NCBI GenBank assembly: GCA_018398575.1
Contig: JAGTXZ010000019.1
Location: forward strand, 1,426,001 to 1,490,000
Direction of reading: 5' to 3'
Source of the DNA: Ampelomyces quisqualis
Taxonomy: Eukaryota > Ascomycota > Dothideomycetes > Pleosporales > Phaeosphaeriaceae
DNA: 64,000 nucleotides
Each line of letters starts with the position of its first letter. The stretch's first letter is position 1. The notes below the pieces were generated by a model that saw nothing but the letters and a program-made list of their open reading frames with translations, was not told the origin of the DNA and made no database searches. The translations under genes were made by a program, and so were the position numbers. Below are positions 21,561 through 34,376 of the stretch, piece by piece.

Positions 21561-24500
21561 TCTCTGTGTTTTCTAAATTATTGCTTTGTAAGTAACTTGC
21601 TTATACCCTTAAGGTTAAGAAGCTACTTAAACTTAAAGAATTGTTAATAGGTAAAGTTCTTAGTAAGACTATTAGCTGGTATTAATCTAGATTCTAAATA
21701 GGATACTTAGAATAATCCTTTTAAGTGCTCTTGCCTAAGCTACATATTCTAAATGTTAACATGCCTAAGCTTTGTAGATATCTGCTTATTTTTCTTTATA
21801 ACTAGCTAGATAGTCTGCTAATTATTACACTAGATATTCTATAGATCTTCTAGATTAAGCGTAAGCTCCTTAAAGAACTAGCTAAGCGCTATAGATTCTT
21901 TTGTAGCGTATTCTAGAGCAAGTAGCTTAGCTTCTGTAGTTAAGGTAGTAACTAATCCTTGTCTAGCAGCTTTTTAAGAGATTGCTCCTCGAAACAGAAT
22001 AGCTATATAACTATATAAGGAACGCCTAGTCAATTTATTATTAGCAAAGAAGGCGTTCTTGCAGATAGTTAGTTCTAGACTATTTAAATCCCTATACTTA
22101 ATTGAATTAAACTTTGTTTAATAGAGATATATAATTACCTGTTCTACAGCTTTAATATGCTTGTCTAAAGGATTAGTTAAGAAATAGGAAAGCTTTAAGA
22201 CTGTATAGGCTATATCTAGGTAGATTATAATTGCAGTGTAGAGGACTAATCTAACTCTTTCTTAATAGGCCTTAATTTCTTGCTTACTAGCTTCTCTAGT
22301 GTTCTTGTAGAGCTCCTTAGATAGCAATAGTGTTGGAGGGAATAATCTATTGTATAGTCTAAATTTCTTAGTAATCTTGTTAATCTAGGCGTTATAGACC
22401 AGAGTAATTGATTAGTCTAATCTGTTTTAAATAACTCTGATCCTAAGGAACTATTTAACTGGTCCTTGATCTTAGATTTTATATTTGCTAATAATCTTAG
22501 ACTATAGATCTTTAGCTTTAAGCTTATGATTCTTGTAGTAAATAAGCAGAATATTATTAACGTAGAACAGAACAAAGATTGTTTAATCCTAAGTAAAGAA
22601 AAGGCAGGGTTCTTCTTTAGATACAAGTAGTTCTATCTCGCGCAGTAATCTTAAGAACTCTTTATACTAAAGTAATAAAGATTCTCTAAGCCTATAGAGC
22701 GCTTGGTTAAGCCTTACACAAAGCCTAGCTTTCTTAAATCTATTTAGTAGATTATAGAACACTAGATTGTTAGCTGTGATTAAGGCGTTAAGAAACGCTC
22801 TAACTACGTTATATTGTATAATTTCTAGATTAAACTAGGCTGCAATAGCTATAGCAATTCTAAAAGACTTGGCTGCTAGTGTAGTAGCGTACGTAGTAAG
22901 TAGAGAGTCTTTTTCTTAGAGATCTCTTCTTACTACAAGCCTAGCCTTACACTTTAGAAAGTAACTGTCTTAATTAAACTTGTATACCTAGACCTATTTT
23001 AATAGAATTAGTTAATTCTTAGACTTGTGCTTTAGAATCTCTTTCTAGGTACTTTTCTTATGTAGCTAATTAATTTCCTTAAGAGAGGTATCTAACAATA
23101 GGCTTTTTATTAAATGTTAAAGTATCTGCTTCTATGTATTAGGCAGCTTAGGTATGTTATCTCTATAAGCACGCTTTGTAACTGCTTAGTAATTTTAATT
23201 ACTTAGCATAGCTATTATAATTATAGCGTTTAGTGTTTTATAACTAGAGCGCTTAGTCTAGGCTTCTATAAGGCCTAGTAAGAAAGTGTTCTTAAAATTA
23301 TTCTTCTAGTAATCTATAAATAGATCTGCAATTAATATATTAAAACTTTTACCCTTTATCTAATTATTATAATTCTTCTTGTAGTAAAGTAGCATGTATT
23401 AACTTAGTAGTTTATTAATCTTAGAAGCTACTTTTTGCAGTTAACAACTTAATTGTGTAGAAGAATTTACTAATTCTGCTTTGTCTAGGGCTCTAGAGTT
23501 ACTACTTCTAGGTTAAGTAGCAGAGGAGGAAAAGGCTAACTGCCTATCCTGTTAGGAACCTATCTAATCTTTAGATACTAACAGGCTAGCTCTTTTAGAA
23601 CCTAGTAATAGTTCTTAGCTATCAGATCTTACGCGCTTAATAAGCTAAATACTAGATAACTAATCTAGTTCTAGAGTTGCCTCTAGTGTAACAAGCCTAG
23701 TATATTTACTTTAGTCTAAGAGGATTTTTAAATGCTTACTAGCCTTGCTAGCACTCCTCTTAGCTTTTGCCTTCTTTCCTTTGTAATTATAAGATTAGCT
23801 AGTCTCTATAATTCTTAGGATTAGATACTTACCCCTAAGCTGTTGCTTAGTAACCTTAGTAATTTTCTAGCTTAGTTAATCCTGTAGAACAGGCAGGTTA
23901 ATATCCTGCCTAGGATTATTAAGTTTACTAACATGTAGAATATCTATAATCTTAAGCGCCTACTTTTTAGGTATCTTATTTTCTTAGTTGCTAGAATAGA
24001 ACGTAGATTTATTAAAGGTAACGTCTCTTAATACAATTACTTAATTAATAGATAGAAGTTATATGTAATAGATATTAAAGGCTTAATAGCCTACTAGATA
24101 TCTAATATAGCTGTAAGAGTTAACTTTAAACTCTTCCTTATTCCTACCTGCTGCTTAGTCGCGATTAAGAGGATACGCTCTGCAGCTATAGGCATAAATA
24201 CTACTCTAATTTGGGCGTAAGTTAGCAGTCTTGTGCCTAGTAATTGCTAGCTTATACTATTAAAAATATTGCCTAAACTAGGCGTGCAGGAGCTTATTTA
24301 GGAATTAAAAACTATAGATTTTTAATAGGCTTATACTGTGTAAGTAGGCAGCTGTATCTATAATATATAGCTGGAGCTTAGTTAGAAGATTTGCATATAT
24401 GCGCATCTTAATTAATCTTGTAATTAGCTCCTAGCCTACCTACTTAGCTAATCTATTTAGCTAATGCGTGTATGGTAGCGGGCGTAGTATTTTAATACTC

Positions 24501-25100
24501 TCTTAATCTGCCTACTCTTTATACTGTAAACGCCCTCTCTAAGGCAGAGTTGCAGTATTATTATTCTAATAGATTTCTACAATCTTGAGATTAAATTTGT
24601 TTCTAACCTAGGCTGTAAATTAGTAAATTACTCTTATAATCTTAATTAACGTCTTGTTGTAAAAGTTGTAGTTAAAAAGCTTACCTAAGTAGTCTTCTTT
24701 AATAATTAAAGACTATTCTTTATAAAGCCTGCCTGTTAGCATATTAAACAAGTTCTAAGAAACTTAATAGAATAGTTGTAGTAATCTTTCTCTTAGTTGT
24801 TATAAGACAACTTAAGTTGTATAAGTAACTAAGCAGTCTTTACAATTAATCTTTTTAGTCTTATTTATCTTAACGTTCTAGGCTAAATAAGCAAGAGCTT
24901 AGAGTGCTTACTAGCCTAGGTAGCCTAATTGTTTGTGCTAAAGATCCTTGTTATCTTCTCTTAAATAATAGATATTAGATTAATATAAGGTGTGCAGGAT
25001 TAGTAGTTATAGAGCGTAGCGCGTAACCAAGTTATATTTAATAAATAGGAGGTTATAAGCCTTATAAAGCTTGTGTATAATAACGTTCTACTTGTATAAT
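21561..25100 (-). pseudogene. Copia A pol (integrase, RT, RNase H), RIP-broken
   Basis: On the minus strand, RT begins with a LVVRRDLQEKDSLLTTYATT segment and AAQFNLEIIQYNVVRAFLNA (about 22785-22950), typical of copia RT. The catalytic box reads FYVNNILLIY (YVDD with both Asp changed) at about 22556-22575. RNase H (TTEAKLLALEYATKESIAL) lies near 21880-21940 and ends with SLTKNLPINN near 21650. The integrase and post-integrase part (IKSRQIKRVLKYYARYHTR) is near 24480-24540 and beyond. Dozens of TAG/TAA codons are present. Confidence 0.85.
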
Positions 25101-26861
25101 TTAAACTAAAGAGTGCTGTCTAATCTACTATGCTATATACCTGCCTGCTTAAGCAGCGCTGCAGATACAATATTTATATAAAACCTGTCTATAACTTTAA
25201 CCTTCTTAAGCTTTAAGTCTCTTGTGCATAGGCTATTTAGACTGTGTAGAACATTCTTAATTACTTAATCGCTATACCTAGTTACAGAAAGTAACTATGT
25301 TCTAGCTTTAACCCTTTCTTTAGAGTAGGTAAGACTAAACGTTCCTAGAACAAGAAGTAACTAATTATTAACAAAGTGCACTATACTAGCCCTATTATAA
25401 ACAGTACTTCTTAAAAGTAAATAGGTTATAAACGTAGTTATGTACACTCTGAAGTCTAGATTAGTAACATTAGGTTCTTAATTAAGAGTAGTTAGGTCAA
25501 TTAATACTACTATAACATCTCCTAAGTATGTTACTGCCTTAGTCCTAGAAGTTAACTACTTAGCTGTAATAGGTAGCGTCTAACTAGCTTTCTTAATCTT
25601 GTTATTAAGTAAGGCCTACTTAGAAGTGTTAAGCTGCTTAAGGACCTTCTTTTAGTTAAAATTAGAGATCTTAATTAGTACTTTTCCTAGTAAGGCTAAT
25701 CTAGTAATTGCGGTCTTTAGTTAAAGACAATCTATTAGGTCCTATTTGTGCTTTTTATTGTTCCTGCAGGGGCAAGATTTTAGCTTTAAATTGTCTTTGC
25801 CTTTATTCTTTAGATTAGAGTTTTCTAAGTTTTTAATGTTTCTAAGAATAGTAAAGGCTAAATAGGATTTTCCTTTAGTAACTAGAACTACTTGCTCCTA
25901 AAGTATTAGAGCAAAGATCTTAGCTAGATTATATATAGTTATAGCAGGCTAACTAAGGGCTGCGTCTTTAATAATATCCTAACGTATTAATTAAGCCTAA
26001 TCTAGGGCAATCTTAACAGACAGAGCATTAAGGAAGTTAGTAAGAGTAAGTTGTTCCTGTATCTCTATAACTTGAAACGCTTAAGCCTTGCTGTAGATTA
26101 CTTGCTATTTGTTAAACTATTTATCTAGAGTAATTCTGCTGTGCTTAGCCTTTTTAAGATAAGCTTAATACTACTGCCTAACTAGGTGCATAGTATTATT
26201 GTCTGTTAAAGCTAGGTTGTGCTTAAGAATCCTAATTAAGGCTTAGGGCGTTGTTGCTAAAGAGTTAAGCATTTTAATTGCTGCAGGTGCTATTAGATCC
26301 TTAGCTATAGTTTAACTAATCTATTTCTAGACGTCGCTAAGTTTAGCTGCTTACCTAGTCTATTTTAATGTATTAACTTTGTATTAGTAAACGTCTTCTT
26401 TGTAACTGCTAGAGGCAAGTTTGTAGGTAGCTAGCTTTAGATTATATTAATTAAAAGCTTTATTGCAGATTTGCGTGTCTAGATTAGTAGCTCTAGGCAG
26501 TAAAGCTAAGACTAGTTAGCTTAGAGCAGATAGAAGCTTAGGGTACTTAGGTTCCTAATTGTTAATTAGGAGTACTGTGTTGCTGTCTAAGTTAATCTAA
26601 TCCTAGACTTCTTTATTACAAGCATAAAGCTAGAGTTAGGCAAACTAGTACAGCTAGTCTAACTAGCTAGTTAAGAGACTGTCTAGGCTAATCTTGTTAT
26701 TAGAATAGAAGTCTATAATTATTAACTAGCTAATTGAGTAGAGAGTATTTGTAATAAGTTTTAAGGAGTATTAGAGTAATTATTAATCTAGGTAGTACCT
26801 TAGCAATATAAAGTGCGCAGAAGGAATTAACACTATAGTCTTATAACGCAGGGCTTATAAC
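25101..26861 (-). pseudogene. Copia A gag region and leader, degraded
   Basis: By position (between the 5' LTR and integrase) this encoded gag and protease. The minus strand shows helical, Leu/Lys/Glu-rich stretches with many stops. I could not fix a CCHC knuckle. The primer-binding site beside 26862 was not matched to a tRNA. Confidence 0.5.
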
Positions 26862-27079
26862 TATAGGAGCTAAGCGATACTATAGATTAGATTGTTATAA
26901 GTAAAAAAGATTGTATTACTTGTTCTATACTATATAAGGATTAATTAGATTAAATACACTAAGCTAAGAAACAGCTTGATAAGTTAGTCGAGTTCTAAAT
27001 AGATTCTATCTTATTAGTAACATGCTTGGTTATTACACGTAACAACCTTGTAATCTGCTAATTTATATCCTCTATTACA
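26862..27079 (-). repeat. 5' LTR of copia A
   Basis: 218 bp; starts TATAGGAGCT (TG changed to TA) and ends TATTACA. Gypsy A-2 sequence follows directly at 27080. Confidence 0.92.
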
Positions 27080-27089
27080 GATAGCATGC

Positions 27090-30000
27090 AACAGCAACTA
27101 CTACCTAACGCACTATAGTAGTAAAGTTAACTAATACTTTTCTTAGTAGAAGAGACCTTGCAAGTACTAATAGTACAATTACCCTAAAGATACCTGCGCA
27201 AATTATCCATATAATAAACAAATTATAGAAAGTTTTTCTAACGTATTAGAGAAAGAATGTATATCTAACAGAATACTTATTAACAGTAACTACATAAACT
27301 ATATATAGCAGTTCTGCCTATAACTAGAATGTAAGAAGTATTATAATAACAAAGAAGCTAATAGATATAGAAAGAACAAGTCTTTTTTAGAGTTAACCTT
27401 AGACTCTAGAGAGATACCTAGAGCTGTAACGTAATTAACTTAGCTAAGCTTATTAAACTTATAGTAAGAGATAACAAAACAAAGATAAAGTCGCTTCTAG
27501 ATTTAAAATTGCAAGTAAACTATATTTTAGGCAATACCTTGTTAAGAGCTAGGCTCTAACTTTGTTAAAAATAATAATTATATAAACTTTATATTGCTAA
27601 TAGAAAACAGATACTTAATAAGTTACTTATTAGATATAATACTACTACAGAACTTAACATCTAAGAAACTAAACAAGAAATATGCTTAGATATCTTAAGA
27701 TTAGCTGCCTACAATATTATATTAGGACTTCTATAGTTTAGACAGAATAGCCTACAGGTAGACTAGAGGAAGAAATCTATCTCTCTAGGGAATTACAACA
27801 ACACAACAAATTCTAAGCCTACGCATTAGTAGCGTTTAATAGTAGATAAAAAGACAATTAATAATATTACTTTAACTAAGACATAGTTAAAGATATAACT
27901 AGTTAACTTAAACAATTAAAGAAAAAATACTAATACGTTATAAGTTTTAGAGAAACGTATAACTCCTAACATACCTAAGGAATACAAAAAGTTTAAGAAA
28001 CTATTCTTAGAAGAAACAGGTTTAGAAGCACTGCTTAAGCATTAGGAGTAGGACTACAAAATTGTTCTAGAAGAAAAGAAAAGGCTAACCTTTAGACTAA
28101 TCTACAAATTATTAGAAAAAGAGCTAGAAGTGCTCTAAGAATATATCTAAGTAAACCTAAAGAAAAGTTTTATCTAAGTATTAGAATTACTAGCTAGATA
28201 CTTAATTATGTTTATACTAAAGAAGAACAGTAAACTACAACTATGTATTAACTTTTAAAAACTTAATAATATTACTGTTAAGAATTAATACCTACTACCT
28301 AATATTTTAGAACTATAGAATTAACTAGCCTATGCAAAGATCCTTATAGCATTAGATCTAAGAGGCGCGTATAACCTTATACACATAAAGAAAAGTAAAG
28401 AATAAAAGATAGCGTTTAGAACACGCTATAGCTACTATAAGTATCTAGTAATACTATTTAGTCTTACTAACACCCTAGCAACGTGTTAAGCACTTATTAA
28501 TAATGTGCTTAGAAAATACTTTAATATATTTGTTATTGTATACTTTAACAATATTCTTATCTATTTAGAAAATAAGAAGAAACATATAGAATATGTTTAT
28601 ATAATCCTAATACTACTAGAAAAGTTTTTTTTAGCAGTAGACTCTAATAAGTGTAAATAGCACTAGAGAAGTAGAATTCTTAGAGTGTATAGTTAGAAAG
28701 AATAGAGTATAAATAAGTAAGGATAAGATTAAAGTTATTAGAAATTAGCTAACGCCTACTATAGTTAAAGACATCTAATTCTTTCTAGGCTTTATTAACT
28801 TTAATTAATAGTTTATTTAGAACTTCTTACTAATTGCTACGCTACTTACTAAACTTACACAAAAAGACATACCTTAGAAATAGATAGAAGAATAAAGTTA
28901 GGTATTTAAGACGCTTAAAGACGCTTATATAGTACTACTTGTCCTTATAGCATTTAGAAGCAAAGAACTACGTAGATTTAAAACTAACGCATTAGATTTA
29001 GTAATTAAAATATATACAAAACAAAAACAAGATAGAAAATAGTACCTAATAGCCTACTATTTACAAAAGTTTACACTACTAGAAGAAAATTACAACGTAC
29101 ATAACAAAGAACTACTTGGAATTGTAGTAGCACTTAAATATTAGAGAATCTACGCAGAGAGTTACTTAGATCTTACAATATACTTTAACTACAAAAACCT
29201 AATAACCTTTATTACTACTAAAGTACTTAATTAAAGACAAGTATAATACTTAGAGATATTAGAATAATACAAGTTTAATATTGCCTATACACTTAGAAAA
29301 GATAATAGCAGAGTAAATGCTCTTAGCCAAAGATTAGACATTACTAGAACTAAAACTATTAACAGCTTAAGCATCCTTAAAACACAAGATAACAGATCTT
29401 TTTAACTAGTAAAATATATTAATAATCTAATAATAAAGATTAGAGTTAATGTTCTAGAAGAACTATAGGAATTAATTATACGTTAACACTACAATAACAC
29501 AGTACACAGTTATCTTAAAGTAAGCTAAACTATAGAGCTAATTTAATAGAATTACTAGTTCAAAAATATAAAGGATAAGATAAGTGCTTATATTAAGAAA
29601 TATGCAGACTGTTAACGCAACAAACACAGTATATACGCACCTTATAGAGAAATGCAGCTGACAGAGCTCTTATCTAAGCCTTAGACTAACATATTAATAG
29701 ACTTTGTAACAGAACTACTACTGTTAAAAGACCCTGCTATAGGATTAGCCTATAATGCTATTATAGTTATAGTAGATTGCTTTATAAAATACGCTATAAT
29801 GCTACTCTTTTAACAAGACTATATCGCTGTTTAGCTAGCGCACGTACTTAAGGATAGACTTATTAGATACTATAGCATACTAAAGTTAATTATTAGCAAT
29901 TAAGACAAACTCTTTACGTTAAATTTTTAGACTAGCTTAATAGTAGAAATTGAGACGCAACAGAAGCTATTAACAGCTTACTATCCTTAAACTAACAGCT

Positions 30001-30690
30001 AAATAGAAAGAATAAATAGAACTATAAAGACGTATCTTAAGATATATAGCAGCCTACAATAGACAAATTAGGTTTTACTATTACTAATAGTATAGTTAGC
30101 TTACTACAACAAATTGTTTAAAGCTATAGGTAAGATACTATACTTTGCAAACTATAGATAACATCTAAATCTCTTTACAAGAACATTACCTAGCCTTAAG
30201 GCTAAAGCTGCTATACAGACAGCAGAAGAAAAAAAGAAACCCTATATTAAAATAGAAGAACAAATATAATACGCTTAGACACAAAGCATCTTATATATTA
30301 ACTAAAAACAAAAAATAGCAACTTAGCTAAAAGAGAGAAATAAAGTGTATCTCTACACTAAAAATCTATGCACAAAACAACTAAGCAAAGGACTTAACTA
30401 CGTTAAAGTTAGACTATTTTTAATTTTAAAGAGAAACAGACTAGTTACGTATACACTTAAGCTTCTACTAGATGCAAAGATCTATCCTAGATTCTACATA
30501 AGCTTACTAGAACTAGCTAACCTAGAAATACTATTACAACAAACCTTTTGCTATAAACTTAAAGAAGAAATAATAACACATCAAGACAACAACTGTAAAA
30601 AAGAATACTTTGTTAAATAGTTAAGATACAACAACTTAGAAAATATATAGGAACCTAAGACAAACTTTACAAATTACTAACTGCTTCTAA
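27090..30690 (+). pseudogene. Gypsy A-2 pol (protease remnant, RT, RNase H, integrase, chromodomain)
   Basis: RT spans about 28180-28680 with LDLRGAYNLIHIKK and the catalytic box YFNN at 28541-28552 (YFDD with both Asp lost). RNase H is at about 28880-29260 (NKELLGIVVALKY). Integrase spans about 29470-30300 (ILIDFVTEL; second Asp as IISN; QIERINRTIKTYLK for the Glu region). The integrase tail and chromodomain start (30345-30620) form the longest open frame of the window, 91 codons. It ends in HQDNNCKKEYFVK plus a TAG where chromodomains have Trp. WEPK follows as TAG-EPK near 30650. Confidence 0.88.
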
Positions 30691-31110
30691 CGCACTATTA
30701 CTGTGCTATAGAGTAGAATAAGAACTAGACCTCTCTAGAATTAACAATTAATCTACAGCTTAGTTTAACAATTCTAGAGTATCTAACTCCTCTAATATTA
30801 GCAGACTAGCATTAAAAATACGCTGCTTCTTATAACAAAGAGCTAGCTTTTGCCTTTGTATATAGCGTAGTTTGTTCTAACGCGCGCGCATCTAGAGTAC
30901 TACTAACTCTGCCTCTATCTTATCTATTGCTAACGCAGCTTCTTCTAACTTCTTCTGCTATTTTAACTCTTTTATTTTTTAGTCTAGCTTTAAAAAATCT
31001 AGTAGTAGGATGTCTTGCAGAATATACTCTTTTGCACCTACAGACTTATAGTTTCTATACTTTTTACTTAACAATAATAGCTTGCAAGACAAGCTATTCT
31101 AAGAACATTA
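30690..31110 (-). pseudogene. Antisense cysteine-cluster / coiled-coil ORF of gypsy A-2
   Basis: This is the counterpart of 466-918 on the strand opposite to pol. The minus strand reads C-A-(stop)-C-S-x5-C, keeping the second Cys that is Tyr in A-1, then a Lys/Leu/Glu coiled-coil stretch ending in RIFNASLLILEELDTLEL. Each copy preserves Cys codons that the other lost by TGY-to-TAY change, which supports a real ancestral cysteine cluster. The plus-strand open frame at 30927-31127 is the shadow of this ORF. Confidence 0.62.
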
Positions 31111-31208
31111 GGCGCAGGCTACTATAGCAAATAACTCTTTATTGTTAATACAATTCCCTTAAAGACAATAATAATATACTGCCTAAGAACTTATAAGAAT
31201 ATAAGAGT

Positions 31209-31223
31209 AAAAGGAGAAGATAG
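31209..31223 (+). other. Polypurine tract of gypsy A-2
   Basis: AAAAGGAGAAGATAG directly precedes the 3' LTR. Confidence 0.78.
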
Positions 31224-31671
31224 TGTTATAAACCTCTAATAGAGAACATAGAACGTTATAAATAAACAAGAGAATAGGTTACAAGACTTAGACCTAGTAC
31301 AAAGACATAGTACGCTAAGTATGTTACGTAACCTTCTTATTAGTCTTATTTAGTCTTACTGTTTCTTGTAACAAGAATCTATAATAAAGATTAAGAATAA
31401 TAAGAACTATAAGAAAGACTAAGTATATAGAAACTATAATAAGCCCTTATAGATTATTATGTTTAAGTTATGTTACAGACGCTTAAGTTAGTTATATTAA
31501 GCTATCTAACTATTGTTACTCTTTTTAGAAAGCCCTAGCCTTTACTGTCTTAGTAACAATACTCTTTGTATCTAAAGCAACTCTGCACCTATCTGCAAAA
31601 ACCAACCTTAGCTGTACCCCTAGTTTACACTAGTATTCTTATTGTTTGCTACTAGACTAACAGTCTTAACA
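31224..31671 (+). repeat. 3' LTR of gypsy A-2, complete (448 bp)
   Basis: TGTTATAAACC...CAGTCTTAACA. It defines both ends of the family LTR, since similarity with A-1 stops exactly at 31671. Confidence 0.9.
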
Positions 31672-32143
31672 GTTTCAGACAATAGATCTACGCAACCACA
31701 ATATAATATAATATAACAAAATTGTTCTAGAGTAAAATCTGCAATTTAGTTACTATTTCTTTAATAAAAAATATAATATATTATCTAGTTAAAGTGCTAG
31801 AGCTTTAGCAAAAACAAGCCTTAGCAAAGAACTTTAAAACTCTACAAACTTCACTGCCTTGCATCTCAACAACAAGAGCAGCTATAAGAAATCTGAGTAG
31901 TGCGTTTTGAGGAGAATATCAAGCTCTATATTTTAGGTTTTTAGGATAATAACGTAATGGCGCAGGTGGGGCAGGTTGGGCGAGTAGAGCAGGTAGAGCA
32001 GTTTAAGCGTTTCAGGCTAATTAGGCAGCTAGAACAAATAGGGGACCCTAGGGACAGTTAAGTACAGTTAAGAACTGTCTAGTTAACAGTTCTAATAGTG
32101 TTGCTAATATTGCGGATGTCGCTAACGTTGTGTTTTCCTAACG
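31672..32143 (-). mobile_element. Half of a CGTTAGGAAAA-type fold-back element (copy P), truncated
   Basis: From about 31690 this matches the reverse complement of the left half of the complete element at 39036-39881. It ends in the same terminus, TTTTCCTAACG, at 32143. The other half is absent; the gypsy A-2 LTR lies 18 bp beyond the break. The terminus faces into the large element that begins at 32144, so P inserted there rather than being that element's own end. Confidence 0.75.
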
Positions 32144-32760
32144 TAATAGTGCAACGCAACTGTAGCTACTAGTTATTAGAAGAGCCTTGTAATAAAGATT
32201 AATATATTTAAAGTATTTACTGCTTTATATACTATACATAAGATTTATAAAGTATTACGCGTTACTTCTTATATATATTCTTCTCGGCTAAGCGTATCTA
32301 AGATAAATAAATATAGACTTGTTATTTTAATTTATATAGGTATTCTTTAAGGTCTTAGCTGTACTTGCTAGCGTAGTAAGTATCCTTTTTATTAATAGCT
32401 AGCAGTATCTTAGTGTAGATAAGTTTAAAACACGTGACTTCTTTACGTTAGTAGAAGTTCTTAAAGCTATAATAAAGCTTAGTAATAGTATAAGACTTAA
32501 TGTTATATAAGTTATAGTTAGAATATCTTAATATCTAGATGTTAGATTACTCCTTATAGAGTCTAATAGAAATGTATTATATATATTATAAGAGAGGTTA
32601 TAGATACTTAGGTAGGCTTTACTATTAAAGAGCTTAATAAGAGCACTAGAATAGAGAAGTCTTAATAAATAACTATAACTTAACGTTATCCTTAATTTTC
32701 GCCTGTAATAATATATAGATAAAAGCATGTAAATTGTAGTTATATCTCTAATATGTTCTA

Positions 32761-33060
32761 GTTACCTTATAGTATAAGAATTGCGTTCTTAAATTAGGCT
32801 TACTTATTAATGTACGCACTAGGATACTATTATAGCTATTGTTTTAGAGATCTTTGTTATTAAACACGTTATAAGATATCTTAGTTAAGTAATAGTGTTA
32901 TAGGACATAACAAAGTTATTACAACAATAGCGCTCTTATATTAGGCTAATTTATTAATATGCGTACTAGGATACTATTATAGCTGTTGTTATAGAGATCT
33001 TTGTTGTTAAACATGTTATAAGGTATCTTAGTTATGCTATAATATCTAAACAGTTACTAA
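32761..33060. repeat. 147-bp tandem repeat, two copies (left element)
   Basis: CTAGGATACTATTATAGCT recurs at 32819 and 32966, spacing 147 bp. The right element has four copies (59661-60248). Each unit contains GTTATAAGATATCTTAGTTA and a CAACAATAGCGCTCTTA-like stretch. Confidence 0.85.
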
Positions 33061-33414
33061 AGGGTCTATCTAGGATATAAATTTACTTTTATGCTAGTAG
33101 GCTAAGAAGTAGCGTAGGTGTAGTGCTAACAATATAGTAAAGCTTAGTTCTAGATTTTTAAACTACATAAACATATAGACGTAATAGGTATAGTTTTAGT
33201 TTTATAAGAATAAAAATATAATAAAGGATTTAGTTTCTTAGACTTATCAAGAATATATATAAAAAGATAGTAATATTTAATTAGGAGTATAAGTTACGTA
33301 TTAAGAAGCAGCTATATATATAACTCATACGTAGTTTGTTTTACATATTACAGACGCAGCTCTTGGTCTTATAATAGATAAAAATAATACATATTCTGTG
33401 TATATTTTAACAAA

Positions 33415-33620
33415 AGACTATTACTTTAACCTTAAGACTAGAGATATATAGGTTAATTTATCTCTAGTTTTAAGGTTAGAAAAATGTAAAGAGCTGTAAG
33501 TGTATAATAGATAAAACTAATATAAGAATCTATATATATTTTAACAAAACACTATTACTTTAACTCTAAGACTAGAGATATATAGGTAAATTTATCTCTA
33601 GTTTTTATATTAGGAAAACG
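33415..33620. repeat. ~134-bp tandem repeat with internal hairpin, two copies (left element)
   Basis: Each unit holds an inverted pair (CTAGAGATATATAGG...TTTATCTCTAG) that could fold into a hairpin. Copies lie at about 33425-33478 and 33560-33606. The right element has three. Confidence 0.75.
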
Positions 33621-34158
33621 TATATATAGTAAGAGATAGAGTATAGCTAGCTAGTAAGGCTATAATATACTCTATTAGCGCTTATAGTTTAAGAGTAAGT
33701 AGTACATAGATGTGTTTAAAGTATAGTAGTTTATTAATAGTATTTCTTACTATTTAGCCCCTATTGTATTTGCATATTATAGTAAGTTAGAATAGTAGTC
33801 TCTAGTAGACAACTGTCCTATACTATACTAGAGAAAGAATATAAATTAGATCTGTAAGCATTTTAAAACTAGATAAGATTAAATATACTAGCTGCCTAGA
33901 ACATTAGTTAATACTGTATATAAATTATACTTATTATTTCCTACTATTCAGTAATTACCTATACTTGTTACTAGTCTTACCTATAGTATATATAGTACAC
34001 TATTCTACCTGCTTCTATTTGTACTAAGCCTAGCTACCTTAGTATAGGTTATATACTAGGCTGCTAGAGCTACTAGTCTATTTTTATATATATTTAAACC
34101 TTATATGTGTCTACTTGCAGGTATACTTACCTTTTTATGTGTTTAGGTTCTAATATAT
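33621..34158. other. Left element, stretch without a supported gene
   Basis: AT-rich sequence matched in reverse complement by about 58540-59050. No frame is convincing. It ends in GGTTCTAATATAT, the copia B target. Confidence 0.5.
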
Positions 34159-34376
34159 TGTTAGATACGTCGCGTATTAGAGGATTAGTTGCATAGGCTA
34201 ACTAGGAGTTGCTAGGTAGCTTAAGCGAGACCTAGCAACTGCTAATTCGCTACCCAAATATAGTGCTGTGCTAGCTATCTAAACACAGAAGGCGCAGGCA
34301 CTAGCGAAGACATAACAAGAAATAAAGTTATTACACTTTAACTTAGATTTATCTACTAAACCTATTTAATCTAACA
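34159..34376 (+). repeat. 5' LTR of copia B
   Basis: TGTTAGATACG...AATCTAACA, 218 bp, near-identical to 40027-40244. It differs from the LTR of copia A despite the equal length. Confidence 0.93.

Larger units (their letters stand above)
19548..27079 (-). mobile_element. Ty1/copia retrotransposon A with both LTRs
   Basis: Two 218-bp LTRs (19548-19765, 26862-27079; TGTAGGAGCT...TATTACA) bound a 7.5-kb element. Minus-strand order is gag, integrase, RT, RNase H, the copia arrangement (integrase before RT). A polypurine tract (CTAATCTAGGGGGTG) precedes the left LTR. It is about 2 kb longer than usual copia elements because of an extra block (19766-21560) beyond RNase H. The flanking 5-mers, GGAAG left and GATAG right, do not match, so no clean target duplication is visible. 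Confidence 0.9.
27080..31671 (+). mobile_element. Ty3/gypsy chromodomain retrotransposon, copy A-2, 5'-truncated
   Basis: It is co-linear with gypsy A-1 (reverse complement of about 4545 down to 1). It starts abruptly near the gag/protease border where copia A ends, so the 5' LTR and gag are missing. It keeps pol, the antisense ORF, a polypurine tract and a complete 448-bp 3' LTR. Divergence from A-1 is mainly transitions. Confidence 0.9.

Noticed and set aside
22417..22626. 69-codon minus-strand open frame as a gene
   Set aside because: A neighbouring frame on the same strand carries the copia RT sequence FYVNNILLIY, so this frame is a shadow.
30927..31127. 66-codon plus-strand Leu-rich open frame as a membrane protein
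   Set aside because: It is the complement of the antisense coiled-coil ORF of gypsy A-2; hydrophobicity arises from reading Lys/Glu codons backwards.
32528..32728. 66-codon minus-strand Tyr/Leu-rich frame
   Set aside because: It lies in the repeat-rich outer part of the large element, with no matching frame noticed in the inverted copy and a composition expected of AT-rich DNA.
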